This document shows positions 1-10,748 of a DNA stretch of 64,000 nucleotides, piece by piece. Location: the NCBI RefSeq assembly GCF_003086295.3, contig NC_092047.1, forward strand, positions 63,902,054-63,966,053, given 5' to 3'. The position numbers were made by a program, and so were the translations under genes. Position 1 is the first letter of the stretch. Every line of letters begins with the position of its first letter. The stretch comes from Arachis hypogaea (taxonomy: Eukaryota > Streptophyta > Magnoliopsida > Fabales > Fabaceae). Below the pieces are notes generated by a model. That model had not been told where the DNA came from and made no database searches. It saw only the letters and a list, made by a program, of their open reading frames with translations.

Positions 1-673
1 ATGTCATGAGATACAAAATAAGTCTCTAAAAGTTGTTTAAATACTAAACCAGTAGCCTAGGGTTACAAAATATGAGTGGACTATGATGGATGATGCAGAG
101 ATCCACTTCTGGGGCCCACTTGGTGTGCTGGGGCCCACTTGGTGTGTGCTCGGGCTGAGACTTTAAGCAATTCACGTGAAGAGGCCATTTGTGGAGTTGA
201 ACGCCAGTTTTTGTGCCAGTTTGGGCGTTCAACTCCAGTTTTTGATCCTTTTCTGGCGCTGGACGCCAGATTTGGGCAGAAGGCTGGCGTTGAACGCCAG
301 TTTACGTCGTCAATTCCTGTGCAAACTATGGACTATTATATATTTCTGGAAAGCCCTGGATGTCTACTTTCCAACGCAATTGGAAGCACGCCATTTCGAG
401 TTCTGTAGCTCCAGAAAATCCACTTTGAGTGCAGGGAGGTCAGAATCCAACAGCATCAGCAGTCCTTTTTCAGCCTGAATCAGATTTTTGCTCAGCTCCT
501 TCAATTTCAGCCAGAAAAATACCTAAAATTACAGAAAAACACACAACTCATAGTAAAGTCCAGAAACATGAATTTTTCCTAAAAACAACTGGAAATAAAC
601 TAAAAACTAACTAAAACATACTCAAAACTATATGAAATTATCCCCAAAAAGCGTATAAAATATCCGCTCATCA
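1..673 (-). repeat. 3' LTR of A1 (partial)
   Basis: Matches 9381-10053 almost base for base. On the minus strand it starts TGATGAGCGGATA at 673 and runs off the window at base 1. It contains four GGCGTT-type palindromes starting at 193, 224, 255 and 286, exactly 31 bp apart. Confidence 0.95.
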
Positions 674-710
674 CAACACCAAACTTAAACTGTTGCTTGT
701 CCCCAAGCAA
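674..710 (-). promoter_or_regulatory. 3' LTR-adjacent hairpin and polypurine-tract-position motif
   Basis: Read on the minus strand, a stem-loop (TTGCTTG, loop GGGA, CAAGCAA; 693-710) is followed by TTTAAGTTTGGTGTTG (674-689) directly abutting the LTR TG. This is where the plus-strand primer (polypurine tract) of an LTR element sits, yet the motif is not purine-rich. The same arrangement occurs before the other 3' LTRs in the window. Confidence 0.7.
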
Positions 711-982
711 CTAGACAAATAAAATAGAAGACTAATAGGTTGAGAAGCAATAATATCTCAGAGTTTTTGATTGAAGCTCAGATCCTAATTAGATGAGCGG
801 GACTAGTAGCTTTTTGCTTCTGAACAGTTTTGGCATCTCACTTTATCCATTGAAGCTCAGAGTGATTGGCATCTATAGGAACTCAGAATTCAGATAGTGT
901 TATTGATTCTCTTAGTTCAGTGTGATGATTCTTGAACACAGCTTCTTTATGAGTCTTGGCCGTGGCCCTAAGCATTTTGTTT

Positions 983-1000
983 TCCAGTATTACTACCGGA
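983..1000 (-). other. conserved 3'-block hairpin
   Basis: On the minus strand, stem TCCGGT pairs with ACTGGA (one G-U pair) around the loop AGTAAT. It follows TTTATGTA and precedes AAACAAAATGC. Equivalents lie at 21727-21742, 52480-52496 and 52651-52668 with different stem sequences. Confidence 0.55.
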
Positions 1001-1926
1001 TACATAAATGCCACAGACACATAACTGGGTGAACCTTTTCAGATTGTGACTCAGCTTTGCTAAAGTCCCCAATTAGATGTGTCCAGAGTTCTTAAGCACA
1101 CTCTTCTTTTTGCTTTGGACCTTGACTTTAACCGCTCAGTCTCAAGTTTTCACTTGACACCTTCACGCCACAAGCACATGGTTAGGGACAGCTTGATTTA
1201 GCCGCTTAGGCCAGGATTTTATTCCTTTTTGGCCCTCCTATCCACTGATGCTCAAAGCCTTGGGATCCTTTTTATTACCCTTGCCTTTTGGTTTTAAGGG
1301 CTTTGGCTTTTTCTGCTTGCTTTCTCTTTTTTTTCTTTCTCTCTTTTTTTTTTTCTGCAAGCTTTGTTCTTTGCTGCTTTTTCTTGCTTCAAGAATCATT
1401 TTTATGATTTTTCAGATTCTCAATAACATGTCTCATGTTCATCATTCTTTCAAGAGCCAACATATTTAACAGTCTTAAACAACAAATTCAAAAGATATAT
1501 GCACTGTTCAAGCATTCATTCAGAAGACAGAAAGCATTGCCACCACATTTAACTAATTAGAATTTTTCTTATTAAAACTCGAAATTTTATTGCTTCTTAT
1601 TTAAAAGATCTACTATTTTATTCATGTTTGCTGATGATGAGAAAAATAAACTATAGCTTAATTGGAGATAAAATCAAAATAGACTAATTACTACTATATG
1701 ACTCCTAAGGTAAAATTAAAATAAGAACAGTTATCACAGAGTTAAGGCTAAGATTAGAACTCAACAACCTTGAGGTTTGGGAAGTGGATGTTCCTCTAGT
1801 CTGTGAGGTGCTTGGTCCTTCAGGAGAGAATTTCTGGCGCTTCAGTTCCTTTAAATCACGCCCTTGCTCCTCTTGGAGTGGGTTGTTTTCCTTTAGGGGC
1901 CATGATCTTAGTGATCACGGATAAGC

Positions 1927-1962
1927 ACACCAAACTTAGAGCTTTGCTTGTCCTCAAGCAAA
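1927..1962 (-). promoter_or_regulatory. internal copy of the hairpin plus TAAGTTTGGTGT module
   Basis: On the minus strand, stem TTTGCTTG, loop AGGA, stem CAAGCAAA (1943-1962) is followed by CTAAGTTTGGTGT. It repeats the module found next to the LTR at 674-710, about 1.25 kb upstream of it in element direction. It lies between the palindrome array and the rest of the 3' block. It might be a second plus-strand primer or an RNA signal (inference). Confidence 0.55.
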
Positions 1963-2007
1963 AGAAAAAGAAGGAGATGGGTAGAAGGAAAGCTCCTCCC
2001 CACCATC

Positions 2008-2222
2008 CTGGCGTTTGAACGCCCAAACACTGCCTGTTTTGGGCGTTCAATGCCCAAATGCTGCTATCCTGGGCGTTCAACGCCCAGTTGTTGCCCTTTT
2101 CTGGCGTTGAACGCCAGATAGCTATCCTTACTGGCGTTCAGCGCCCACTGGATGCCCATTTTGGGCGCTGAACGCCCAAAATGGCCTTCACTGGCGTTTT
2201 CTTGCCAGTAAGCTCCCTATCT
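2008..2222 (-). repeat. phased palindrome array in the A1 3' region
   Basis: Seven palindromes of the type CTGGCGTTNAACGCCAG, with the GGCG core at 2010, 2042, 2072, 2103, 2133, 2164 and 2193. Steps are 29-32 bp, mean about 30.5. Spacers vary in sequence. The array lies between integrase and the internal hairpin module. Confidence 0.85.
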
Positions 2223-2426
2223 CTGTTTTGTGTGTAGATTCCTTCTGTAACCCTGTAAACTTATGCAATTGATTCTTTACCTTAGTGTCAGTGAACTTTA
2301 TATAAACAAATAAAAATAAAAATAGGGCAAAATGCTTAGAGGATTGTTGCCCCATGGCTGGGTTGCCTCCCAGCAAGCGCTTCTTTATTGTCTTTAGCTG
2401 GACCTTGCTGAGCTTTTAATCTAGCT

Positions 2427-2756
2427 TCAGCCTTGAGCATTCTTGCTCAATGTTGCCTCAAGATAATGCTTGATTCTCTGTCCATTGACAATGAACTTCT
2501 TATCAGAATCAATATCTTGAAGCTCCACATAACCATATGGTGATACACTTGTAATCACGTATGGTCCCCTCCACCGGGATTTCAGTTTCGCGGGGAATAG
2601 CCTGAGTCTAGAGTTAAACAACAGAACCTTCTGTCCTGGTTCAAAGATTCTAGATGACAGCTTTCTGTCATGCCACTTTTTTTATTTTTCTTTATAAAGC
2701 TTGGCATTTTCGAAAGCTGTGAATCTGAATTCCTCTAGCTCATTTAACTGGAGCAA
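2427..2756 (-). pseudogene. integrase C-terminal tail of A1, cut off by two stops
   Basis: The gag-pol frame continues unchanged past the TGA after residue 1569 and past a TAA about 30 codons later, then stays open to the stop near 2427. The last 64 codons look like the usual integrase tail: a basic segment with KSRWRGPY, then VELQD and VNGQRIKHY. Without readthrough the integrase would lack this tail, so the element may be inactive. The first stop could have arisen as CGA to TGA, common after cytosine methylation (inference). Confidence 0.8.
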
Positions 2757-5700
2757 TCATTTTTCTCCTGCTAATTTGGCATCTAAGTTTAGGAATCTGG
2801 TTGCCCAGTAGGCCTTATGTTCCAGTTCCACGGGCAAGTGGCATGCCTTACCATACACGAGTTGGTATGGAGAGGTCCCTATAGGGGTCTTGAATGCTGT
2901 TCTGTAAGCCCACAGAGCATCATCCAAGCTCCTTGCCCAATCCTTTCTACGGGTACTTACTGTCCGTTCCAGGATTCTCTTTAATTCTCTATTAGAGACT
3001 TCAGCTTGCCCATTGGTTTGTGGATGATATGGTGTGGCCACTTTGTGGCGAATTCCATATCGAGCCATGGCAGAGTAAAGCTGTTTATTGCAGAAGTGAG
3101 TGCCCCCATCACTGATTAACACTCTAGGGACACCAAACCTGCTAAAGATATGTTTCTGGAGGAACTTCAGCACTGTTTTAGTATCATTGGTGGGTGTGGC
3201 AATAGCCTCAACCCATTTTGATACATAGTCAACTGCCACCAGAATATAAGTGTTTGAGTATGATGGTGGGAAAGGTCCCATGAAGTCAATTCCCCATACA
3301 TCAAACAACTCTATTTCCAAGATTCCTTGTTGAGGCATGGCGTAACCATGAGGCAGATTACCAGCTCTTTGGCAACTGTCACAATTACGTACAAACTCTC
3401 GGGAATCTTTATAGAGTGTGGGCCAATAGAAGCCACATTGGAGGACCTTGGTGGCTGTTCGCTCACCTCCGAAATGGCCTCCATATTGAGATCCGTGGCA
3501 ATGCCATAGGATTCTCTGTGCTTCCTCTCTGGGGACACACCTACGGATAATTCCGTCTGCACATCTCTTAAAGAGATAAGGTTCATCCCACAAGTAGTAC
3601 TTTGCATCAGTAACTAATTTCTTCTTTTGTATTCTATTGTACTCCTTGGGTATGAACCTTGCAGCTTTATAGTTTGCAATATCGGCAAACCATGGTGCTT
3701 CCTGAATGGCAAATAGATGCTCATCAGGGAACGTCTCAGAGATCTCAAGAAAGGGGAGGGACGTCCCTTTCACTGGCTCTATCCGGGACAGATGATCAGC
3801 CACTTGGTTCTCTGTCCCTTTTCTGTCTCTTATTTCTATATCAAACTCTTGCAGAAGCAATACCCATCTGATGAGCCTGGGTTTTGAGTCCTGCTTTGTG
3901 AGTAGATATTTAAGAGCAGCGTGGTCAGTATACACAATCACTTTTGATCCTACTAAGTATGATCTGAACTTGTCAATGGCGTAAACCACTGCAAGTAGTT
4001 CTTTTTCTGTGGTTGTGTAATTTTTCTGGGCATCATTTAGAACGCGACTGGCATAATAAATGACATGCAGAAGCTTGTCATGCCTCTGTCCCAATACTGC
4101 ACCAATGGCATGATCGCTGGCATCACACATTAATTCAAATGGCAATGTCCAGTGTGGTGCAGAAATGACTGGTGCTGTGACCAGCTTAGCTTTCAGCGTT
4201 TCAAACGCCTGCAGGCATGCTGTGTCAAACACAAATGGTGTGTCAGCAGCTAGCAGATTGCTTAGAGGTTTTGTGATTTTTGAAAAATCCTTTATAAACC
4301 TCCTATAGAATCCTGCATGCCCCAGAAAGCTTCTGATTGCCTTAACATTGGCAGGTGGTGGTAATTTTTCAATTACCTCTATTTTTGCTTGATCCACCTC
4401 TATTCCCTTGTTTGAGATTTTATGCCCAAGAACAATTCCTTCAGTCACCATGAAGTGACACTTTTCCCAGTTTAAAACTAGGTTGGTTTCTTGGCATCTT
4501 TTCAGAACAAGTTTCAGGTGATCAAGACAGGAGCTGAATGAGTCTCCATATACTGAGAAGTCATCCATGAAGACTTCCAGAAATTTTTCCACCATGTCAG
4601 AGAAAATAGAGAGCATGCATCTCTGGAAGGTTGCAGGTGCATTGCATAGCCCAAAGGGCATCCTTCTATAAGCAAACACTCCGGATGGACATGTGAATGC
4701 TGTTTTCTCTTGATCCTGGGGATCTACTGCAATCTGGTTATAGCCTGAGTAGCCATCCAAAAAGCAGTAATAATCATGACCTGCTAGTCTTTCTAGCATC
4801 TGGTCTATGAATGGTAAAGGAAAACGATCCTTTCTGGTGGCTGTATTGAGCCTTCTGTAGTCAATACACATGCGCCACCCTGTAACTGTTCTTGTAGGAA
4901 CCAGTTCATTTTTTTCATTATGAATCACTGTCATGCCTCCCTTTTTTGGGACGACTTGAACAGGGCTCACCCAGGGGCTATCAGAAATGGGATAAATAAT
5001 CCCAGCCTCTAGTAATTTGGTGACCTCTTTCTGCACCACTTCCTTCATGGATGGATTTAGCCGCCTCTGTGGTTGAACCACTGGTTTGGCATTATCTTCC
5101 AATAGGATTTTGTGCATGCATCTAGCTGGGCTTATGCCCTTAAGGTCACCTATGGACCACCCAAGAGCTGTCTTGTGTGTCCTTAGCACTTGAATAAGTG
5201 CTTCCTCTTCCTGTGAATTTAAAGCAGAGCTTATGATCACTGGAAAAGTGTCACCTTCTCCTAGAAATGCATATTTCAAGGATGGTGGCAGTGGCTTGAG
5301 CTCTGGTTTAGGAGGTTTTTCCTCTTTCAGAAGAAAGTTCAGAGGCTCTTTCATGTCCCCTGAATCCTCCAAATCAGGCTGAACATCTTTAAAGATGTTT
5401 TCCAACTCTGATTCGAGACTCTCAGCCATGTTGATCTCTTCTACCAAAGAGTCAATAAGGTCAACTTTCATGCAGTCTGTTGATGTGTCTGGATGCTGCA
5501 TGGCCTTGACAGCGTTCAACTTGAACTCGTCATCGTTGACTCTCAGGGTTATTTCCCCCTGCTGGACGTCAATGAGGGATCGTCCAGTTGCTAGGAAAGG
5601 TCTTCCTAGAATGAGAGTAGCACTCTTGTGCTCCTCCATTTCCAGCACAACAAAGTCAGTGGGAAAGGCGAATGGCCCAACTCTGACAATCATGTCCTCA

Positions 5701-7466
5701 ATCACGCCTGATGGGTATTTAGTGGAACCATCAGCAAGTTGGAGACATATCCGGGTTGGTTTAACTTCTTCAGTTAAGCCAAGCTTCCTGATAGTGGATG
5801 CAGGTATTAGGTTGATGCTTGCCCCAAGATCGCATAAGGCTGTCTTGGTGCAATCACCTTCCAATATGCATGGTATCAGAAAACTCCCAGGGTCTTTAAG
5901 CTTTTCAGGAAAGCTTTTCAGAATGACTGCACTGCATTCTTCAGTGAGGAGAACTCTTTCTGTTTCTCTCCACTCCTTTTTATGACTCAAGATCTCTTTC
6001 ATGAACTTGGCATAAGAAGGTATTTGCTCAAGTGCCTCTGCAAAAGGAATCTTTATTTCAAGAGTCCTTAGATAATCTGCAAAGCGAGCAAATTGCTTAT
6101 CCTGCTCCTCTTTCCGGAGTTTTTGAGGATAAGGTATCTTGGCTTTATATTCCTCAACCTTAGTGGTTAAAGAAGCCTTTTTAGAGGGGTTGTTATCAGC
6201 ACTTGTGTGTGTCTGATCCCTCAATGGCAATTGAATGCCAGAGTCAGAAGCTGGAGTGACGTTAGACGCCAGCTCACTGTCTGTTCCTGGCGCCTGAACG
6301 CCAGAAATGTGCCCCTGTTGGGCGTTCAACGCCAGATTCTTGCCCATTTCTGGCGTTGAACGCCAATCCTGCCTTGTTTCTGGCGCTGAACGCCAGTTTT
6401 GGGCATGGTCTGGGCGTTCAGCGCCAGCCTTCCACCCATTTTCTGGCATTTTAGTGCCAGAATTATTTTTCCCTGGGCTCTTACTATCCTCAGGGGAATC
6501 TTTGGTGGGTTGCTTATTTCTTGAATTTTTGATGCCTTGAGGTGGGGTATTTAATGTTTTCCCACTTCTTAATTGAACTGCTTGGCATTCTTCTGCTATT
6601 TGCTTTGATAGCTGCTGCTTTGTTTGCTTAAACTGTTCTTCCATATGTATATTAGCTATCCTTGTCTCCTGTAACCTGTCTTTGAAGTCAGCTAGCTGCT
6701 TTGTTAGAAAATCTAATTGCTGATTGAATTCAGCAGCTTGTTTTACAGTACTGAATTCAGCAGTTACTGTTTTAACCTCTTCATTCATGGAAGGGTTGCT
6801 GCTTAGATACAGATGCTGATTCCTGGCAACTGTATCAATGAGCTCTTGAGCCTCTTCGATTGTCTTTCTCATATGGATAGATCCACCAGCTGAGTAATCT
6901 AAAGACATCTGAGCTCCTTCTGCAAGCCCATAGTAGAAGATGTCTAACTGAACCCACTCTGAAAACATTTCAGAGGGGCATTTTCGTAGCATCTCTCTGT
7001 ATCTCTCCCAGGCATCATAAAGAGATTCATTATCTCCTTGTTTAAAGCCTTGGATGTCCAGCCTTAGCTGTGTCATCCTTTTTGGAGGGAAATATTGATT
7101 CAGGAATTTTTCTGTCAGCTGTTTCCATGTTCTTATGCTAGCCTTAGGTTGGTTATTTAACCACCTCTTAGCTTGATCTTTTACAGCAAATGGAAACAGT
7201 AATAGTCTGTAGACATCCTGATCTATTTCCTTATCATGTACTGTGTCAGCAATCTGTAGAAACTGTGCCAGAAACTCTGTAGGTTCTTTCTGTGGAAGAC
7301 CGGAATACTGGCAATTTTGCTGCACCATGATAATGAGCTGAGGATTCAACTCAAAGCTACTAACTCCAATGGAGGGTATGCATATGCTACTCCCATATGA
7401 AGCAGTAGAGGGGTTAGAATATAACCCTAGAGTCCTCCTGGACTGTTCATTTCCACTTATGTCCAT
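2757..7466 (-). CDS. gag-pol: gag-pol polyprotein of Athila-like element A1
   Basis: One open frame of 1569 codons starts MDISGNEQS just after the leader. Rough residue positions: Gag core near 60-210, with WLNNQP and [21 protein letters not shown]; a coiled-coil-like stretch near 230-290; palindrome-derived linker near 335-405; aspartic protease near 540 ([11 protein letters not shown]); reverse transcriptase near 800-1050, with YRRLN near 869 and catalytic FMDD near 967; RNase H near 1115 (CDASDHA) with [11 protein letters not shown]; integrase zinc finger H-H-C-C near 1320-1365 and catalytic D (WGIDFMG, about 1394), D (SDGG, about 1453) and E (GQAEVSNR, about 1487). I see no CCHC zinc knuckle in Gag. 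The product would assemble particles, copy RNA to DNA and integrate it. All catalytic motifs look intact; only the tail is lost. Confidence 0.95.
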   Translation of the reverse strand: MDISGNEQSRRTLGLYSNPSTASYGSSICIPSIGVSSFELNPQLIIMVQQNCQYSGLPQKEPTEFLAQFLQIADTVHDKEIDQDVYRLLLFPFAVKDQAKRWLNNQPKASIRTWKQLTEKFLNQYFPPKRMTQLRLDIQGFKQGDNESLYDAWERYREMLRKCPSEMFSEWVQLDIFYYGLAEGAQMSLDYSAGGSIHMRKTIEEAQELIDTVARNQHLYLSSNPSMNEEVKTVTAEFSTVKQAAEFNQQLDFLTKQLADFKDRLQETRIANIHMEEQFKQTKQQLSKQIAEECQAVQLRSGKTLNTPPQGIKNSRNKQPTKDSPEDSKSPGKNNSGTKMPENGWKAGAERPDHAQNWRSAPETRQDWRSTPEMGKNLALNAQQGHISGVQAPGTDSELASNVTPASDSGIQLPLRDQTHTSADNNPSKKASLTTKVEEYKAKIPYPQKLRKEEQDKQFARFADYLRTLEIKIPFAEALEQIPSYAKFMKEILSHKKEWRETERVLLTEECSAVILKSFPEKLKDPGSFLIPCILEGDCTKTALCDLGASINLIPASTIRKLGLTEEVKPTRICLQLADGSTKYPSGVIEDMIVRVGPFAFPTDFVVLEMEEHKSATLILGRPFLATGRSLIDVQQGEITLRVNDDEFKLNAVKAMQHPDTSTDCMKVDLIDSLVEEINMAESLESELENIFKDVQPDLEDSGDMKEPLNFLLKEEKPPKPELKPLPPSLKYAFLGEGDTFPVIISSALNSQEEEALIQVLRTHKTALGWSIGDLKGISPARCMHKILLEDNAKPVVQPQRRLNPSMKEVVQKEVTKLLEAGIIYPISDSPWVSPVQVVPKKGGMTVIHNEKNELVPTRTVTGWRMCIDYRRLNTATRKDRFPLPFIDQMLERLAGHDYYCFLDGYSGYNQIAVDPQDQEKTAFTCPSGVFAYRRMPFGLCNAPATFQRCMLSIFSDMVEKFLEVFMDDFSVYGDSFSSCLDHLKLVLKRCQETNLVLNWEKCHFMVTEGIVLGHKISNKGIEVDQAKIEVIEKLPPPANVKAIRSFLGHAGFYRRFIKDFSKITKPLSNLLAADTPFVFDTACLQAFETLKAKLVTAPVISAPHWTLPFELMCDASDHAIGAVLGQRHDKLLHVIYYASRVLNDAQKNYTTTEKELLAVVYAIDKFRSYLVGSKVIVYTDHAALKYLLTKQDSKPRLIRWVLLLQEFDIEIRDRKGTENQVADHLSRIEPVKGTSLPFLEISETFPDEHLFAIQEAPWFADIANYKAARFIPKEYNRIQKKKLVTDAKYYLWDEPYLFKRCADGIIRRCVPREEAQRILWHCHGSQYGGHFGGERTATKVLQCGFYWPTLYKDSREFVRNCDSCQRAGNLPHGYAMPQQGILEIELFDVWGIDFMGPFPPSYSNTYILVAVDYVSKWVEAIATPTNDTKTVLKFLQKHIFSRFGVPRVLISDGGTHFCNKQLYSAMARYGIRHKVATPYHPQTNGQAEVSNRELKRILERTVSTRRKDWARSLDDALWAYRTAFKTPIGTSPYQLVYGKACHLPVELEHKAYWATRFLNLDAKLAGEK
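6250..6462 (-). repeat. phased palindrome array inside the gag-pol frame
   Basis: Palindromes of the CTGGCGTTGAACGCCAG type have their GGCG core at 6289, 6321, 6352, 6382 and 6413, with a weaker one at 6445: steps of 30-32 bp. They lie within the open frame, between the coiled-coil-like region and the protease. They are read in all three frames relative to the codons, giving different peptides such as WRSAPE, LNAQ and GVQAPG. DNA spacing rather than peptide sequence is what is kept. Confidence 0.85.
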
Positions 7467-8468
7467 GATGGATTTCTATGGATATAACTTGGACTGATTT
7501 ATCTTTTTATTTATTTTATTTTATAAGAAGTAAATACTTAAATAAAATAAAATAACTAAAAAGAATTTGAATTTTGAAAATTATATATATTTTTTTTTTC
7601 GTAAAAAAAATTAAAAATAATTAGTTAAAAAAAAACGAAATTTTTTTGAAAAAGAGGAAAGATATTTTCGAAAATTAGAGAGAGAGAGTTAGTTAGGTAG
7701 TTTTGAAAAAGTTAAGAAACAAACAAAAAGTTAGTTAGTTAGTTGAAACAAATTTTGAAAAGATAAGAAGTTAGGAAGTTAGAAAAGATATTTTAAAAAG
7801 ATATTTTTGAATTTAGTGAGGAGAGAGAAAAACAATAAGATAGTACTAGATTTAAAATTTTTAGATCTAATGCTCCTTGTTTTTCGAAAATTTTGGAGGG
7901 AAAACACCAAGGAACACCAAACTTAAAAATTTTAAGATCAAGACACAAGGAAAACTCAAGAACACTTTGAAGACTCACAAGAACACAAGAACATGAAGGA
8001 AGAACACCAAACTTAAAAATTTTTTTGAAAACCAAACAAAATTTTCGAAAATCAAAGGGAAATCAACAAGAAAACACCAAACTTAAAGTTTGGCACAAGA
8101 TTTAATAGAAAAAATTATTTTTGAAAAAGAATGTTTTGAAAAGAGTATAAAAGATTCTAACCCAATCAAATTAATGTTGTAGCCAAATGAGTTATGGGAC
8201 CTTATTTTAAGAAAGATTATTTTTTGAAAACACCAAACTTAAAGTTTGGCACAGGATTTAATAGAAAAATTATTTTTGAAAAAGGTTTTTAAAAAATATG
8301 ATAGCCAATTATCATGAACATAAACACCACGCTCTAACTAACTGAGTTATAATTTTAAAGTGTTTTAACAAGGGATAAATAATAAAAGACTCTAAACCAA
8401 AAAGAAAGATTTTTTTTTTCCTAATCTAAGCAACAAAATAATCCGTCAGTTGTTCAAACACGAACAAT
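7467..8468 (-). other. A1 leader between primer site and gag
   Basis: AT-rich, no coding potential recognised. It carries at least four copies of ACACCAAACTTAAA (near 7912, 8007, 8074 and 8231). Two of them form a near-palindrome CCAAACTTAAAGTTTGG at about 8077 and 8234 inside a direct repeat of roughly 65 bp. The motif is the complement of the TTTAAGTTTGGTGT found at the 3' LTR junction. This is the place where a packaging or dimerisation signal would be expected (inference). Confidence 0.6.
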
Positions 8469-8485
8469 CCCCGGCAACGGCGCCA
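8469..8485 (-). other. primer binding site of A1
   Basis: On the minus strand TGGCGCCGTTGCCGGGG lies six bases downstream of the LTR end. From memory, this is the tRNA-Asp-type primer site typical of Athila elements. It would prime minus-strand DNA synthesis. Confidence 0.88.
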
Positions 8486-8491
8486 AAAACT

Positions 8492-10053
8492 TGGTAGCAC
8501 GAATCACGAATCACACTTTTCACAACGCGTACCACTGACCAGCAAGTGCACTGGGTCGTCCAAGTAATACCTTACGTGAGTAAGGGTCGAATCCCACGGA
8601 GATTGTTGGTTTGAAGCAATCTATGGTTATCTTGTAAATCTTAGTCAGGAAGTCAATTCTGTTTATCAATTGAATTGTGAGTAACCAGTAGAGCATAAAT
8701 TAAAAATTACTTGTTGTGCAGTAATGGAGAATATGTTGGAGTTTTGGAGATGCTTTGTCTTCTGAATCTCTGCTTTCCTCTGTCTTCTGATTCACGCACG
8801 CACGTCCTCCTATGGCAAGCTGTGTGTTGGTGGATCACCGTTGTCAATGGCTACCTTCCATCCTTCCAGTGAAAACTACGCTCACGCGCTCTGTCACAGC
8901 ACGGCTAATCACCGGTTGGTTCTCGATCCGGTTGGAATAGGATTTACTATCCTTTTGCATCTGTCACTAACGCCCAGCCTTCAGGAGTTTGAAGCTCGTC
9001 ACAGTCATTCAATCCTTGAATCCTACTCGGAATACCACAGAGAAGGTTTAGACTTTCCAGATTCTCATGAATGCCGCCATCAGTTCTAGCTTATACCACG
9101 GAGATTCTGATTAAGGAATCTAAGAGATACTCATTCAATCGGATATAGAACGGAGGTGGTTGTCAGGCACACGTTCGTGGGTTGAGGAAGGTGATGAATG
9201 TCACAGATCATCACCTTCATCACAGTTAAGCGCGAATGAACATCTTAGATAGGAACAAGCGTGTTTGAATGGAAAACAGAAATACTTGCATTAATTCATT
9301 GAGACACAGCAGAGCTCCTCACCCCCAACAATGGAGTTTAGAGACTCATGCCGTCAGAGAATACAAAGTTTAGATCTGAAATGTCATGAGATACAAAATA
9401 AGTCTCTAAAAGTTGTTTAAATACTAAACCAGTAGCCTAGGGTTACAAAATATGAGTGGACTATGATGGATGATGCAGAGATCCACTTCTGGGGCCCACT
9501 TGGTGTGCTGGGGCCCACTTGGTGTGTGCTGGGGCTGAGACTTTAAGCAATTCACGTGCAGAGGCCATTTGTGGAGTTGAACGCCAGTTTTTGTGCCAGT
9601 TTGGGCGTTCAACTCCAGTTTTTGATCCTTTTCTGGCGCTGGACGCCAGATTTGGGCAGAAGGCTGGCGTTGAACGCCAGTTTACGTCGTCAATTCTTGT
9701 GCAAAGTATGGACTATTATATATTGCTGGAAAGCCCTGGATGTCTACTTTCCAACGCAATTGGAAGCACGCCATTTCGAGTTCTGTAGCTTCAGAAAATC
9801 CACTTTGAGTGCAGGGAGGTCAGAATCCAACAGCATCAGCAGTCCTTTTTCAGCCTAAATCAGATTTTTGCTCAGCTCCTTCAATTTCAGCCAGAAAAAT
9901 ACCTGAAATTACATAAAAACACACAACTCATAGTAAAGTACAGAAACATGAATTTTTCCTAAAAACAACTGGAAATAAACTAAAAACTAACTAAAACATA
10001 CTCAAAACTATATGAAATTATCCCCAAAAAGCGTATAAAATATCCGCTCATCA
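8492..10053 (-). repeat. 5' LTR of A1
   Basis: 1562 bp, starting TGATGAGCGG (complement of 10053) and ending TACCA at 8492. It should carry promoter and polyadenylation signals. A weak TATA-like stretch is present near 9416, and the palindrome cluster lies upstream of it in element direction. The right edge joins the A3 reading frame directly. Confidence 0.95.
9571..9682 (-). repeat. U3 phased palindromes, A1 5' LTR
   Basis: Four palindromes with core positions 9573, 9604, 9635 and 9666: three exact 31-bp steps. Arms vary (GGAGTT, GGCGTT, GGCGCT) and spacers are unrelated, so the period does not come from a recent perfect tandem copy. They lie about 150-250 bp upstream of the TATA-like position in element direction. 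Confidence 0.85.
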
Positions 10054-10055
10054 AA

Positions 10056-10748
10056 GACCTCAATGGACGTCCACTAGCCTCCAAGGAGTTTCCTAATGAG
10101 GAACCATGTGAATCTGAGGCTCATACAAAGACCATAGAGATTTCATTGAATTTATTTCTGCCATTCATGAGCTCTGATGAGTATTCTTCCTCTGAAGAGG
10201 ATAAAGATGTTACTGAAGAGCAAGTTGCTAAGTACCTTGGAGCAATCATGAAGTTAAATGCCAAGTTATTTGGTAATGAGACTTGGGAGGACGAACCCCC
10301 CTTGCTCACCAAAGAACTGGATGACTTGACTAGGCAGAGATTACCTCAGAAGAGACAGGATCCTGGAAAGTTCTCAATACCTTGTACCATAGGCACCATG
10401 ACCTTTGAGAAGGCTCTGTGTGACCTAGAGTCAAGCATAAACCTCATGCCTCTCTCTGTAATGGAGAAGCTAAGGATCCTTGAGGTACAAGCTGCAAGAA
10501 TCTCACTAGAGATGGCAGACAATTCAAGGAAACAGGCTTATGGACTTGTAGAGGATGTCTTGGTAAAGGTTGAAGGCCACTACATCCCTGCTAATTTCAT
10601 AATCCTAGACACTGGGAAGTGTATGGATGAATTCGTCATCCTTGACAGACCCTTCCTAGCCATAGCAAAAGCTGTGATTGATGGTGACAGAGGAGAATTG
10701 GTCCTTCAAGTGAATGAGGGCTCCCTTGTGTTTAAAGCTCAAGGATCT
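10056..10748 (+). pseudogene. protease-containing end of A3 ORF1, 5' cut by A1
   Basis: The frame is open from the A1 junction. It has an acidic stretch (DEYSSSEEDKD), then a segment equivalent to the Gag-protease linker, then a retroviral-type aspartic protease: IPCTIG, CDLESSINLMP and a flap/strand region ending VILDRPFLA. The usual DLGAS active-site signature reads DLESS, so activity is doubtful. The apparent stop at 10749-10751 is the TGA that begins the inserted B2 LTR. The true frame resumes at 19044. Confidence 0.85.

Larger units (their letters stand above)
711..2426 (-). other. 3' non-coding block of A1
   Basis: Non-coding stretch between the end of integrase and the 3' LTR, over 1.7 kb. 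Its 711-1460 part is the reverse complement of 21060-22010 in A3, so it is a family-wide conserved block rather than random sequence. It holds a hairpin at 983-1000, a second hairpin/TTTAAGT-like copy at 1927-1962 and the phased palindromes at 2008-2222. No ORF in it resembles a protein I recognise. Confidence 0.75.
1..10053 (-). mobile_element. A1, near-complete Athila-like Ty3/gypsy LTR retrotransposon
   Basis: Two matching LTRs (1-673, cut by the window edge, and 8492-10053) flank a primer binding site, a leader, one long gag-pol frame and a 3' non-coding block, all reading on the minus strand. The LTR begins TGATGAGCGG and ends TACCA. By eye I count about ten substitutions over the 673 shared LTR bases, which suggests a fairly recent insertion. 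Domain order Gag-PR-RT-RNaseH-INT and the primer site type fit the Athila branch of Ty3/gypsy (family knowledge). Its right end abuts the coding sequence of A3 at 10054, so it inserted into A3. The target duplication cannot be checked because the left end lies outside the window. Confidence 0.93.

Noticed and set aside
139..614. Short open frames within the family-A LTR (also near 9519-9858 and 32118-32354)
   Set aside because: They run through the palindromes and U5-like sequence and match no known domain. Their recurrence reflects LTR identity, not coding.
2427..2756. An envelope-like gene after integrase in A1
   Set aside because: The frame is the integrase tail. The following 1.7 kb is non-coding and shows no transmembrane protein.
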